From contig OX104124.1 of assembly GCA_944474755.1 (NCBI GenBank), positions 41,679,342 through 41,743,341 on the forward strand: a DNA stretch of 64,000 bases, written 5' to 3'. This stretch comes from Limnoperna fortunei (lineage: Eukaryota > Mollusca > Bivalvia > Mytilida > Modiolidae). Positions within the stretch are counted from its first letter, which is position 1, and every line of letters starts with the position of its first letter. The position numbers and the translations under genes are program-made. The notes under the pieces were generated by a model. It made no database searches and was not told the DNA's origin. It saw only the letters and a program-made list of their open reading frames with translations. Of the stretch, positions 1-12,610 are shown piece by piece.

Positions 1-154
1 TATTGAGGACGGGAACAAGTTAACAAACAATAAATCAATGGAAAATGGGGGGGTGGGATGGGTCACAGGGAATACAATTTTGACTGCCACTGGAAAAGTA
101 TGGAGTTTTGGGTAGGGGCGGAAAATTTAGCCTTTTGTAGCGGCTACAATGAGC

Positions 155-394
155 CTACTCTTTTTCGAAATCCACAAAAGGGGTCTTTATAGTGCGAGGA
201 GCACGGCACTCTCCAAACACGTTACCCGCGGTCAGGCTTTCCGTATTATGATCTGATAACCCCCCCCCAACGAGAGGGTCTCCCCTATCCGCCACCCGGG
301 GACGCGCTGGGCTGCTCTGTGGGTCGAGCACTGGGAACCCTCCCAGTATGGTCCCAGCCTTGTATTTTGTTACTACCTTCATTAAAAGAACCAA
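155..394 (-). mobile_element. GC-rich fragment, possibly the 5' part of a non-LTR retrotransposon
   Basis: An island of clearly higher GC than its surroundings carries an open frame of about 79 codons on the minus strand, rich in Pro, Gly and Arg. It resembles the GC-rich 5' portions of LINE-type elements that I associate with mollusc genomes, but no reverse transcriptase or endonuclease motif is in the window. The open frame ends at a stop near 155. It could equally be an unrelated repeat. Low confidence. Confidence 0.25.
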
Positions 395-510
395 ATGTTA
401 ATAGTTTCTTTGCTTGTTTTAGGTTTCGGTACTTTATCAGCTCATTTAAAATTGAGAAGAGGAGTCTAGATTACTACACCTCGATAGATGGCGACAATTG
501 TCAATTAGTT

Positions 511-785
511 AGGGACCGACCATTTAACTTGCAGGGTGGGGGGGGCTTGGTTTTTTTATACAAAAATATTTTGAAAATGATTTTTGATGAAAAAATATTT
601 CGGAAGCAGAGGGTAAGAAAAAAAATATTCTGAAGAAGGATTTGTGCTATATAAATAATGCTAATAATGAAAAAAAATATTCTGTCGCGACGCCTTCAAA
701 GAATAAATAATTTTTCCGCGGAAAAAAAATTCTGACCAAAACAAAAACCAAGGCCCCCCCCTTTCAAGTTAAATGGTCTGTCCCT
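511..785. mobile_element. MITE with about 40-bp terminal inverted repeats and a TTA duplication
   Basis: The left end (GGGACCGACCATTTAACTTG, then a G run and CTTGG) is mirrored at the right end (CCAAGG, a C run, then CAAGTTAAATGGTCTGTCCC). TTA flanks both ends, which fits the 3-bp target duplication of PIF/Harbinger-type elements. The interior is A-rich and non-coding, with repeated AAAATATTCTG motifs. Related sequence lies inside the arms and spacer of the foldback element at 14.7-15.2 kb and 17.2 kb. Confidence 0.6.
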
Positions 786-829
786 TAACGATAGAAAACT
801 GGCGATACTTGTCAATTAGTCAGCGATAT

Positions 830-1085
830 TGTTTTTGTTTTGTTTGAATGGTGTTTTAACGCCACTTTCAGCAATTTTTCAGCTATTTCATGGCGTCCAG
901 TTTTTATTGGGGGAGGAAGCCGGAGTACCCGGAGAGAACCCCCGACCTGCGGTAGGAAAACTGGCAATCCTTGTCAATTAAGATTGGAGTCGAGTACACC
1001 CTGCCTGCAGTGAGAATCGAACCCGCAATCTCAGTGTTGACAGACCACGTGATCAATAGTAGACGAACTACCTTGACCACTCGGC
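830..1085 (-). mobile_element. Full-length tRNA-derived SINE
   Basis: On the minus strand it runs from a tRNA-like head (A box TGGCCGAGTGGT, B box GGGTTCGATTC) through a conserved body (TCGGGGGTTCTCTCCGGGTA) to a tail reading AATAAAAACTGGACGCCATG and GGCGTTAAAACACC, ending in CAAA-type repeats. CAGCGATAT flanks both ends (821-829 and 1086-1094) as a target-site duplication. It may belong to a mollusc V-SINE type such as RUDI, which I cannot confirm. It has no coding capacity. Confidence 0.8.
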
Positions 1086-1607
1086 CAGCGATATAAAACT
1101 GGCGATACTTGTCAATTAGTTAAGAGTTCAGTTTTATCTATGTCTACGTTAGCCACGTTAATCAGCAACTGCGTTCGATCACGTGGTAAACTAAACATTA
1201 TAAAGATATTTTCCTTTCAACAAGCCTATTAAAATATATACTTTTTTGTTATTTATTTTAAAATTGGAATTGGCAAGAATCTTTAAAATCGGTTTATTAT
1301 TTACCCAGATTGAGAACTAGAAAATGAAACTACATTGAACAAACTAAAGGGAATCCCCGATATCATTTTTTTTTTGCTTGTCGTTTGATATTTTATAATT
1401 AAAAAAAAAATGTCGTTTTTACGTTTTCAAATTTGATATTATATAATGCGAAACGTGAAAACGAAGAAGGAAGGCATTTGACCACCATCTCTTGTTTTCT
1501 GGCTGAGTATAGCCGTACCACTCACTAGGTCTAGCGATTTAAATAACAATCCCAAATTTTTTGTGCAGTATATTGATATTTATACACGCCCTGACAACAG
1601 CCAAAAT

Positions 1608-2200
1608 CACCCATACATTAGAGACAACAGCAATATCACTGATAAATTAGAGACAACAGCCAATATCACTGATAATTTAGAGACAACAGCCAATATCACT
1701 GATAAATTTAAGACAACAGCCAAAATCACCGATAAATTTGAGACAACAGCAATATCACCATAAATTACACAACAGCCAAAATCACCTTTAAATTAGAGAA
1801 AATAACAACATTAACGATAAATTAAAGAAAACAGCACTATCACCGATACATTAGAGACAGCAGCCAATATCACCGATAAATTAGAGAAAATATAAGTTAT
1901 ATACGTTCTTATCCGCAGATTTTAAATTAGAGAAAACAGCACTATCACCGAAAAATATAAGAGACAACAGCCAATATCACCGATAAATAAGAGACAAGAG
2001 CCAAAATCACCGATAAATAACAGACAAGAGCCAAAATCACCGATAAATAAGAGACAAGAGCCAAAATCACCGATAAATTAGAGACAACAGCAATATCATC
2101 GATATATTAGAGACAACAGCAATATCATCGATAAATTACAGACAACAGCTACATCATCGATATATTAGAGACAACAGCAATATCACCGATATTTTGCAAA
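1608..2200. repeat. Tandem array, about 30-bp unit
   Basis: Degenerate tandem copies of a unit close to GAGACAACAGCCAATATCACC + GATAAATTA, roughly 18-20 copies, interrupted near 1890-1930. A short Thr/Asn-rich open frame across it (1563-1763) is a by-product of the periodicity and is not counted as a gene. Confidence 0.85.
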
Positions 2201-3340
2201 ACAATTAACGTTGCATAATAACACATTAAAACAGGCGGATTTAAAAAAAAACTTCCCTATATGTCTCCAAGCATTATATATTTTCAAACTTTAAACACTG
2301 ATAATGTTTTAAATTACATGTAAAGGTATTTTTACCGTAATTTGACGAATCATTGGACAATAACAATGGAATTAGACGTCATATGCCACAAACTTAGTTA
2401 ATTGTAGAGGAAGTTTTTAATACAAACTGGAAAACATTGACGAAAACTGAAAGCTAATTCTACAGCACAAAACTTTCCAATCAATTAAGGTAAGCTTTTT
2501 GGTCCAGCAAGAGAAGTAGAAAGTGTTTGGTGACTAATTTTTGTATATAAAAAACAATTGCACAAAGTACCTATAGAGCCAGGCGTGAGAACTTCCGTAT
2601 AAATGAAATTATGACTACTTATGATAAGCGTAGGTCCTGCAAGATTACATAAAATATTTACTGAAGGCGTGAAGCAGAATTTGCTGACCGTTCCGGAGCA
2701 CCTGCACTCATCTCCGGATTTAAAAGGGGGATGATGTTGTTTTATTTTTTGTGTTGTGCGTCTGCTTGTTTTGTTGTTGTCTCTTGATTTTGTCTGTCCT
2801 TGACTTATTGCTATTCTGATTACTACCCGGATGATTCAATTCTTTTTTTCTTACATCCAATATAACTCGTGTTTGCACACACTTTTCAAGAAGAAAAAAT
2901 AGTTGGTCTGGCCAAATTAGTATTTTCCTGTGAAAATGATTATATTTCCATGCCACCAAATCAGGATTTAAACCCTTAGTGATAAAAATAATTCAGAAAA
3001 TTTAATTAAAATTAATAGACAGATAAAAATAAACCGGTACAAAGTTCTGAAAAGTTAACTCGAACTTAAAGGCTTGTTTTTGTTTAAAATCAAGTTGACC
3101 TTTCATGGCCCTTATTTATTGACGAGCAATCATAGATTATTTTGGTGATTAAGAAAAAATTTAAAGTTATATTTTACTAAGAATTCGTTTAAATTTAGAC
3201 AAGAACAAAAGCGTTCATATATAGTGTATGCTTCAGCAAACCTTCTCTTAATTTGAGGTAAGCAGATCTTGAAATTATAGAAAATTTTTTTATTATATAT
3301 TTTTATTTTTGAGCAATGAAATCCATGTAAAAATTTATTG

Positions 3341-3415
3341 TGTTTGGGTGTGAAATGACACTTTTAGCAATTTTTTCAGCTATATCATGGCGTCCAGTTT
3401 TTATTGGGGAGGAAA
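3341..3415 (-). mobile_element. SINE fragment (tail part)
   Basis: Only the 3' body and tail of the tRNA-derived SINE remain, recognisable by TATCATGGCGTCCAGTTTTT; the tRNA head is missing. Confidence 0.6.
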
Positions 3416-4131
3416 CCGTATACGTGCATGAAGAAATAGTACGAATCGTAACCTCGCTTTTTTGGGGGGTGGGGGTGGTGGGGGGGGGGTACGAATTTAG
3501 TCCATTACTCGTAATGTAGCACAGCGGGAGTAAAGAACTCCCGGCACTTTGATGTCCAAAAGTAGTTACATTTATATTTTATCACCCATGTTCAATCTTG
3601 ATATTTTTTGTCACCACTTTTTTATCATTATTGATACGAGATGATAATTATTGTCGTTTTAATTCCCCACTATTCGTATACATGTATATATACTGACATT
3701 ATTAAGTTACATTCGTGTCACTATTAAAATTAGGTTTTCTATATGAAAGACATTGAGAACCCCGAAAATGGTGTGTTGTATCTTGGGAAGGTGACGTTTA
3801 TGTAAATTACTGGATTCTTACTACAAAATGATTGTTACATTATGCAAATTAGCAAGATTGTACTAAAATTAGGTCACCATTATTCATAAAATGCTCAATA
3901 TAGTATTTTCTACGTTTATTTTCAAAGAAGAAAAAAGAAATTTATTCAATAAAGATCGTTTACCGTTAGTTTCGCAATATCTGAAGCTTTAATGACGTAA
4001 AAGAGATGAATATTATATTGTTTGAATTTTGTATAAATAGATTGAAGTTAAAATTTGTTATTTGCTTCATTACGAGTAATAGGAATAAATTCTGCAGTTA
4101 ATCTGGCAAATCACAAAACTAAGATCGAATT

Positions 4132-4262
4132 ATAACGGCAGTAAAATTCGGCCTACTGGAGAAACCCTCGACCATCGGTAGGAACACCTTCGAATCTTGT
4201 AGTCTAGTACATCTGCCGCAGTGAGACTCGAACCTACGAAACATTCAGCCACTGAAGGGCCT
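4132..4262 (-). mobile_element. SINE fragment (head and body), degenerate
   Basis: A degraded stretch with CCGCAGTGAGACTCGAACC, the reverse of the B-box region, followed by a weak A-box remnant. The tail is absent. Confidence 0.5.
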
Positions 4263-4651
4263 AAAAATAGAAATATGTAATCTTTAGCTTAATTTGGCGA
4301 TATAGTTTTCTATTTTCTTATACACAAAATAACTAATAATTCTCACAAAATCACTAACAATAAAGGTAACCAACAACAAAAATTCAATAAATAAATCAAA
4401 CAATTTGATTATTTTGGAATTCATATATGTTTTCTAATTTTAATATTGTAAAGTATACTGACAGATTAATAATAGTTTTTGATGAATATAAAATGCTGAT
4501 TAAATCAACTGTCAAAAAAGTCTTTATTCAAATCCCATTATGAGCTTCACAATGTATACGGAATTACATAACTTAAATGTAACACGAGATTATAAGATTT
4601 TAAAACTTGATATATATATATTTCAATTTTTTAAAATTTTCAATTCCGGGA

Positions 4652-4785
4652 CAAATGTCGGAGTTTTTCTCCGGATTCTCCAGCTTCCTATCCCAATAAA
4701 ACTGGACGCAATGAATGGTATAGCTGGGAAAATGGCAAAATGTGGCGTTAAACACCTTTCAAACAAACAAACAAACAAACGATTC
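4652..4785 (+). mobile_element. SINE fragment (3' half)
   Basis: Contains TTTTTCTCCGGATTCTCCAG, CCCAATAAAACTGGACGC and the terminal CAAA repeats of the SINE; the tRNA head is missing. Confidence 0.6.
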
Positions 4786-4984
4786 CGGCATTTATATATG
4801 TATTAGATTATGGTTGTCATTTGATGATAAAAAATCGACCAGAGATGATTCATTATAAAATGTTGAATTGTGCTATTGCAGTATAATCAAATATTTGAAA
4901 TTTGTAATATCTTTTTTGAAAACAAGACGTTCCCTAGTTACCTGGATCAAGCAGGTGAAAAATATGATCCAGGCGAGTACAATT

Positions 4985-5105
4985 GCATAATTATGTAAAA
5001 GTTGAAGCACAAAAATAGAAACTGAGTGACCCATACGAAATACAAACTATTGATGCACTCAGATGACCCGGACATGTAAGCAGTGTCCGCCTTTAAGTTA
5101 CTGAA
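4985..5105. repeat. Dispersed repeat, first of three copies
   Basis: A segment with ACCCATA, CACTCA, CCGGAC and TAAGCAGTG in fixed order. Related segments occur at 22.59-22.76 kb and 62.20-62.33 kb. No coding capacity seen. Confidence 0.4.
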
Positions 5106-5583
5106 CATTACTGTTATATTTTAAATAATTGTTTTCAATTCGGGTAGCAAATCATTTGAAACCCATGTTACTTTATGACAATGTTTGTATGTCTTCAAGA
5201 TTTTATTTTCTGAACCATATTGATTCTATAAACACTTTTGGAAATGAAATACTGATCACTTAGTATTCAAAACCTTGGGTAAAAAAATGTTAACGGGTCT
5301 TCTATATGACCTTGGTATAAATATATCTGAAATGACTATTTTTCTGACCAATGTTTCAAATACAGAATTATATATTGGACGAGGAGAAAACCTTTTATAA
5401 CATCAGCTTGTCTAACTAGAATCAATATTTACGTGCCTCCAACCTTATCATGGCATGATATTGGTCCTGCGGAAGGTCATGGTTTTTCATCTGGCAATAA
5501 AAAATGAAAGCCATGATAAGAATAATAATTCCGGGCTTTAAGCATTAGCACTAATTATTACATTGATATGTTTTCAGAAAAAA

Positions 5584-8500
5584 ATGTCGTTAACAGGGAA
5601 GTCAGCAAAAACCAACACAAAGACTCAAACCAAAAATGGAAAAACCACAACAACTGTTACTGTTGAGGAAACGTTTAAGTACTCGGATGGCAGCACGAAA
5701 ACTCAAACCAGAGAGATGGTGACAGAGGGTCCTCCACCAACACAGGAGGCTATTGTAAGTAACAACTTGGGTAGTGTGGCGTCAATACATGTTCAGCTTA
5801 TATCGCTGCCTAGGATTTTCGCAGAAAATCCGATATACAAAATTTTTATACATGTAGATACATTATAAGTTTAGTTCGCACATGCGTAAGCTGTGTGTTT
5901 CGTGTAAATGTGAAAACTGACATAAAAATGCAATTTTTGTATGTGTTATCCATTATTATCGTTATTTTTAATAATTCAGTTATTTTAGTCTGAATTCTGA
6001 GATTAATATGACTTAAATTACTCAGGATACATTATTTTTTTAACAATTTTACATTCAAATTAATATGAGGTCACAATTAGAATTATGACGTCATATTACG
6101 CTCAACTGAAAATTCCAAACTGGAACAATGCAATTTCGTTAAGATTTCTCAATATTTTTGTTTAAAAGGTACGTATATTCAATAAAATGACGAGAATATA
6201 TGTTTATGTCAATTTTATTTGTTTTTACATTTTGTTTTTGGGATATATCTTATTAGTTTCAAAAACAGTATTATCATTCAAAGCGTCCTGACAAGTGACT
6301 TAAATGAAAATTCTTTCATATTTAACGAGGTAAATTTGTCAAGTTTAACCTTGTGTTTACAATAAACCATAACTAAGATGAAAACTTCTGTTTCTGTTTT
6401 CAGAAAAAATTCATCGAATTAGGAGACGAAAACGTAGATGATTTTAAAAATCTAAGAATTGCATCAGGTCCTAATAGTAATTAAAAAGGAGAAAAATCGC
6501 CAAAACAAAGTAATAATACAGAAAACGCGTCTGCAAATACATCACCAGAAGAGTATGCCAAGGAGGCGTTAGTTGCTCATAACGAACTACGTGCCAAGCA
6601 TGGAGTTCCATCATTGTCCCTGGCGACCGATCTGTGTGCAAAAGCACAGAAATGGGCAGACTATCTCTTAAAAAATAATAAATTTGGACATAGCGATAAT
6701 GACGGTGATATTGGGGAAAACATAGCATGTAAGCAAGGATCATCGCCAAATCTAGATTACCCAGGTATGTGATTCTAATACAACGCATGTATTTTGTAGT
6801 TTAAATTAGTATATTTGGAAAGGCCTACTGGTCACGGAGTAGTTCTAGCTGGCAAATAGTTCTCGTCACCGATATTTTGACAGTATTTGTGAAAAAATGG
6901 CATTTTTCAAGTAATAAACGTAACTTGTTTTAGATAGAAGATAGTGAAATCGTCGATTTTAGGGGAAAATAACGACACGGTCACCAATTTGCGGGAACTG
7001 CTTCTGTCATGGCGAGAACTACTCTCTTGCCATTAAATAACACATATGTCATAAAGTTCAAAGAGAGATATATTTATCGTATCACAAACAACACAGTATT
7101 GCACACGGCAATAGATATATCTTATATGAATTATTTATTATTTAAGGGTTTTTTCATTTTTCAAATAAGCAAAAGAATGCCACGTTATCCCATGACTCAT
7201 AAATCCGTGTGCAAGATCAAACAATTTATAGTGGAAATAATTCAAAAATAAAGAAAACACTTACAACTTCCAGATATAAAGAAATTGTTTTGGAAGGACG
7301 GGCTTTTTTGCTTAAGTCAACGTTTTTACCGTTTTCTGGCTTCCTCTCCTCATTAAAACAACGCCATATATAACTAAAAATTGATGAAAAATGACTTAGA
7401 GCCCCATTCAACACTGTTACGTCAGTCCTGATTGGCCCTATTCTAAGACAACACTGTAACGTCAGTTCTGATTGGTATATTCTAAGGCAACACTGTTATG
7501 TCAGTCGTGATTGGCTTCATTCTAAGGCAACACTGTTACGTCAGTCCTAATTTGCCCCATTCTAAGGCAACACTGTTACGTCAGTTCAGATTGGCTCTAT
7601 TCTAAGAAAACACTGTAACGTCAGTTCTGATTGGTATATTCTAAGGCAACACTGTTAAGTCAGTCCTGATTGGCCCCATTCTAAGGCAACACTGTTACGT
7701 CAGTCCTAATTTGCCCCATTCTAAGGCAACACTGTTACGTCAGTTCAGATTGGCCCAATTCTAAGGCAACACTGTTACGTCAGTCCTGATTGGCCCCATT
7801 CTAAGGCAACACTGTTACGTCAGTCCTGATTGGCCCCATTATAAAGGAACACTGTTACGTCGGTCCTGATTGACCCCATTTTAAGGCAACACTGTTACGT
7901 CAGTCCTAATTGACCCCATTCTAAGGCAACACTGTTACGTCAGTCCTGATTGCCCAATATTAATTGGAATCAATTTCACAATTGATATCGTCAGATGTAA
8001 ATGTAAGCGTACATTTATTTTATTTAAATAAAAACTAATGTCTACCTTTAGCCAGTTCAGTCCGATTCTTATTGCCGTTGCAGTTGAATAAAGACAACCC
8101 TAATGTATTTGATGACTGTCCATCACTTATTAATGATTTGATGTCAGCAATCTTAAAATTAATTGCAGTTGTCTTTTACTTCAAACAAATGCAAATATAA
8201 ATAAGACGGAAGTATATTTTTGGCATTTTTGAGCACTTTACTGAATGATTTTGATGACAAGTTGGACGACGGGAGTGAATAAGCGATATTGATTGAGGCG
8301 ATATATTACCAAATCAGAGAGGTTCCTAATCTTTATTTAATTTATTTTATGTTTTTTAGTGTTTCTTAATTGTTGTTTGTATGAGTTTATACTTTGTTAC
8401 GTAAATGTGTCTCTTTATCTTGTGACTAACATATGTTATAAACAATTACAGCCAAAGCAGTAACAGAGTCCTGGTACAGCGAAATTAAAGATTACAAATC

Positions 8501-9697
8501 TTATTATGGTAAAGAGCCTCCACCGTTTGGATCAGTGCCAGGTATGTTAGAAATGTATGAATAATACGTCATATTGCACTGACTGCACTGTTTTTGTTTG
8601 TTTGAATGGTGTGTAGCGCCACTTCCAGCAATTTTTCAGGTATATCATGGCGTCCAGTTTTGTTGGGGAGAAAGCCGGAGTACCCGGGAAAAACCCCGAC
8701 CTTCGGTAGGAAAACTGGCAATCCTTGTCAATTAAGATTGGAGTCGACTGACCCTGCCGGCAGTGAGATTCAAACCTCATCCTCAGTGTTGACACACCAC
8801 GTGATCAATAGTAGACGAACTACCTTAACCACTCGTCTACCACGGATTGCCTGTGTAACTAATAATACACAGTGGTAATAATGATCGCATACATAAACAT
8901 TATATTAGTAGAATTAAATCGAGCACTATCATTCCAAAATTCTACAATATTACTTAAATAATTTAAGGTATCCGACCCATAATTGACGTCATCGTTTAAT
9001 TTTATTTTTCCACAAAGAAATATAGCTTAAATAAATCAATATATTGCTAATTAATGATACAAATTAAATATCTTGTTTTACTTTGTGTCAATGTAACCAT
9101 TTTTGGTAAAATAGTTAGTTACTTAAATAGTATTTCCGATGTTTGCCGAAATTTACCGAAGTCTGCTCCATTGAAAAGCAATGGACATCCGGGACACCAA
9201 ATATGATCACGTGGTCATTTATAGTCCGACTACCTTAAATTATAACACAAATACGTCTCATTTTTAAAAACGAAAAGCTATAGACAATACAACTTATTGA
9301 TCATATTCTATTTCCGGTGCAGACTTCATATTTTTAGACAATATCACTACCCAATATATTTGATACATGTAAATTTTTAAGGACGACAAAAAACCTTTGT
9401 ACACCTGTGTGTAAGTGAATATTGAAAGTATAGGCGGAAACATTACCACATTTTGTAAATCAGTGACTTATAATAGAAATTATAATTATAACACTCCAAT
9501 CACATAGTTACATACTAATCGTTATACCCCATCTCATTTTAGCATACGGGCACTTTACTCAAGTAGTCTGGAAAGGCACAAAAGAAATGGGAATAGGAAA
9601 AGCTAGAGGAAACGGAAAAGTTATAGTTGTAGCTAATTATAGACCAGCCGGAAATTATGTTGGTAGTTACTCGGAAAATGTATTTCCACCAAAATAA
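5584..9697 (+). CDS. GAPR-1-like CAP-domain protein gene, four coding exons, in-frame stop in exon 2
   Basis: Coding exons read as 5584-5754, 6404-6764, 8452-8541 and 9543-9697, all with GT-AG borders and matching phases (0, 1, 1). The start ATG follows an acceptor (TGTTTTCAG), so the 5' UTR is probably spliced. Exon 1 gives a Thr/Lys-rich leader ([20 protein letters not shown]). Exons 2-4 give a CAP domain: [39 protein letters not shown], the CAP signature [17 protein letters not shown], and [14 protein letters not shown] before the stop. No signal peptide is seen, which fits the GAPR-1 group, proteins known to sit on the cytosolic face of Golgi membranes. The oddity is TAA at 6482-6484, in frame and ahead of the whole CAP domain. 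As read, translation would stop after 83 residues; without it the protein would have 258. The rest is undamaged, so this may be a sequence error, an allele, a recent pseudogene or a wrong exon border. Confidence 0.75.
7404..7955. repeat. 40-bp tandem array with CRE-like and CCAAT-like motifs, in CAP intron 2
   Basis: About 14 copies of a 40-bp unit, CTAAGGCAACACTGTTACGT followed by CAGTCCTGATTGGCCCCATT. Each intact unit has TTACGTCAG (a CRE/bZIP-like site) and, 7 bp on, ATTGG (reverse of CCAAT). The two motifs are well kept across copies. It lies within intron 2 of the CAP gene. Any regulatory role is inference. Confidence 0.85.
8591..8842 (-). mobile_element. Near full-length SINE in CAP intron 3
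   Basis: Minus-strand copy with tail, body and head (reverse of the B box near 8765, then GACACACCACGTGATCAATA and a degraded A box). It sits just 3' of CAP exon 3. No clear target duplication was found. Confidence 0.75.
8967..9234. mobile_element. 268-bp MITE with TTAA duplications (copy 1)
   Basis: Ends are GGTATCCGACC and GGTAGTCGGAC (reverse strand), with TTAA directly outside both (8963-8966, 9235-9238). A second copy lies in opposite orientation at 22944-23212, also between TTAA. TTAA targets are typical of piggyBac and Kolobok elements. No coding capacity. It lies in CAP intron 3. Confidence 0.75.
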
Positions 9698-10552
9698 ATA
9701 TCCACAAACATTTGAATTAAATTTACTAAGAATTGTGGTGAATACAACTATATAATAGTAGTCTAAAGTATTTAGATATGTACCTTTTAGAAGAGGTAAC
9801 TGTAATTAACGCTATATTAAGAAACCATAATGCGCCCTCCTTTAATACTTAGGCAACTACGTTCTGAAGATACACTTACTGTTCGCGCACAGTCAACATT
9901 TCAACTATGAGAGGCGACACAATACATTCCAGATGAAAAAAAAATGTGATATAGTATTTGTGATATCTCTTTTATTCTATTTATGTTATATTTTAAATAT
10001 AATTCATTTATTAATAAAATTTCGCAACAAATATATTTTGTGGTTTTTCCAGAGATAGATTTTTTTCATTGATGGTGAGTAGCCATGAAATTTCCACATA
10101 ACAACCAGAATATTAATAAATATCTCCGTGTGTTTAACGCATTCTGTTCTTGTTTGTCATATTGAATTCCTTCTTCTCTCGATGTAATTGCATCCTTGCG
10201 TTGTAGACTGTTGTTTCCGCACTTTTTTTTTTAAAGCACGATATGAATACATGAATGCATTTATTGTAAATAATACATGCTCTGGTAATTGTTTTTCTCT
10301 ACTACGGTATTATGAAGCTGAACAATTAATATGTACCGAATATGAAAAAAAGACATTGCTTTTGCTTTGAGGTTTTTTTTAATTTAAACCAATAATTTAT
10401 GTTGATGATACCGACCATTGTGCATTGGTGGTAGATAGGGTTTTAATAGATAAGCTAAGCTAGCTAGATGCACATACAGATAGGCAGTGGGGCATTGGAG
10501 AGTAACTTTTGATGGGGTTAAGGCAGATGCCTTTTCAACATTATCTAGCCAG

Positions 10553-10684
10553 TTTTCCTACCGAAGGTCGGGGGTTTTCTCCGGGTACTCCGGCTTCCTC
10601 CCCCAATAAAAACTGGATGCCATGATACAGCTGAAAAATTGCTGAAAGTGGCGTTAAACAGCATTCAAACAAACAAACAAACAT
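10553..10684 (+). mobile_element. SINE fragment (3' half)
   Basis: Starts in the body (CAGTTTTCCTACCGAAGGTC) and runs to the CAAA tail; the tRNA head is missing, as is typical of 5'-truncated insertions. Confidence 0.7.
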
Positions 10685-11869
10685 AATCTAGCTCTAGCCT
10701 GTGGTTAAGAAAATGATAACTACTAGTCTTATTAGTGCAATCCAGACATCTTGGTCTTCACACAGGCTACGACGTTTTGCATGGATTTTGCAATACTTTA
10801 ATACTTAGCATTGTTAGAGACATAATTACTTGTTATTATATGTGTCATGTATTGTCTATGATGCAGTCCCTGATGAACATTTTCTATAGCGTCTGAGAGG
10901 ACAATATAGAGAAAGTTGGCACGCTAGAGAAGCTCAAGCGCAGAACGTGATCTGTTAAAAAAATGCGCTTTCTAATTTTTTGACAGATTCAATTATGACA
11001 AGGTCTACTCCATCCAGGACTTTTAGATTTGTTACTCCATCCTGTTACTTAATAATATCAGTGTACGCCGAGGTTTTAGGTGAATGCGCTCAGGTTCCGT
11101 GAACTGCTTGTCAATAACGTGACGATACATTATATCAAAAGATATGTGGTTATTGTATCAAAAATGTTAATTAGGGCCCCTAAACTTATTGGTGGACGCC
11201 CCGTTCAAAACTAATCGTGTCCAGCATATACCTTTTTTTTGTTTTTTGAGGTAGGCTTTTGATATTTGGTATGTGGGTAGATAATATCAAGGCAATCTGT
11301 AGCATACCATGATCTATGACTTGACATTGTCCTCAAGGTCGGCAGGGCCCACAAAGATGGATACCATCTCACTGATATCTAGTTTTGACATACTTTCTAT
11401 TATTGCTATTATGTACATAGCTATGAACCTCACATGGAGACGATTCAATTCAAATCAATTGTTAGGATAGTGGTGTGGTTAGTAAATAAATTTAAATAAA
11501 CTCAATGTACAAACCTTTGTATACAGCAAATAATTTTAAAAAGTTCTCTCTGATCACGTATCAGTGCAACCAATGGAAAACACACGACGAATTCACCACT
11601 GTTGTCATTTTTAATTCTCTTTTAGTGGAGACGAACATTTGATATAGCATTGACTTCCAGAAACCGACTGACAGCACTGCTACATGTATACAGTCCTTCT
11701 TTTCCACCGATGCGTCTGGAATGTTTCTTTGTTGCAGCTTTCATAAGTCAATTTGAATTGGAAGAAAACATTCACAATCTTTTTTTCCTAAGACACCGAC
11801 AAACTTGAGAAACAACAACCGAAAAATATAGCATTTACAGCACTGGTTCTGACTTGAAAATTTGCAATT

Positions 11870-12100
11870 GTTTATAAATAAAGGGCAATAACTCTGAAGT
11901 GGCTGAAGCAATTTCGCTGGTTATCAATCTTGGTCGAAATATTATGCCAATATACATTTTCCCGAAGTTTCATGAAGATCGGACAACAACTATTTGAGTT
12001 AGAGGGGACAATGCGAATTTGCTATTTATTTTTGCATAAAAGGGCCATAACTCTGAAGTGGCTAATGTTATTTTGCTGGTTATTATTTGATGTATTGAAT
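11870..12100. repeat. Two copies of a GGGCAATAACTC-type repeat
   Basis: AAAGGGCAATAACTCTGAAG and AAAGGGCCATAACTCTGAAG lie about 160 bp apart, each followed by GTGGCT and TTTCGCTGGTTAT or a close variant. From general knowledge this is a common mollusc dispersed repeat. A short open frame across it is not considered coding. Confidence 0.55.
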
Positions 12101-12179
12101 CAAGATTTTAATCCTTTCAAGATGATGAACAATTTATATTAGATTCAGCAATTAAAATGTTTATTATTCTTTTAAAAAC

Positions 12180-12610
12180 CCGAGTACCAAATATCAAATT
12201 ATTCCGACTTACAAAAGTCCAGAAATGTTTCATGGAAACTTTTGGGACATACGCGCCGCAACCAGAACTAGGGCTCTGACAGGTATGTAAATTGCGTACA
12301 AATCGCCATGCCTAATATTAAACTATACAGACAAACAGAAGCCGAGAAATATGACCTCAAAATTTCCTGACATTAACAAGAAGTAGGTGCCGACAGGTAG
12401 GAAAATCATCTACAATGTACAATTCGTTAGTACAAATCAACATACCAAAGGTCAAATTATTCCGACCTACGGAAGCTAGGATAATTTTTGGAGCGTATTT
12501 GCGGCACAGGAAGTAGGGGTCAATCAGATCAGAAGATAGCTAACATCATACAATCCATTAGTAAAAACCACCACCATTCCGACTAACGAAGTCCGAGAAG
12601 AGTGATTGAC
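12180..12610. repeat. Degenerate tandem repeat, about 125-bp unit
   Basis: Three to four diverged copies share TCAAATTATTCCGACTTAC-like and GTACAAATC-like motifs plus an AGAAGTAGG-like motif. Confidence 0.5.

Larger units (their letters stand above)
2210..5560. other. AT-rich intergenic DNA with SINE fragments
   Basis: I see no exon that joins into a recognisable protein. The stretch holds the SINE fragments annotated separately, a G run near 3470-3490 and, at 5445-5521, a small hairpin (CTTATCATGGC and GCCATGATAAG). The non-coding first exon and promoter of the CAP gene must lie here, since its first coding exon opens behind a splice acceptor, but I cannot place them. Confidence 0.5.

Noticed and set aside
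1563..1763. Open frame with Thr/Asn-rich repeats
   Set aside because: It is the 30-bp satellite read in one frame; the period is a multiple of three and copies further on break the frame.
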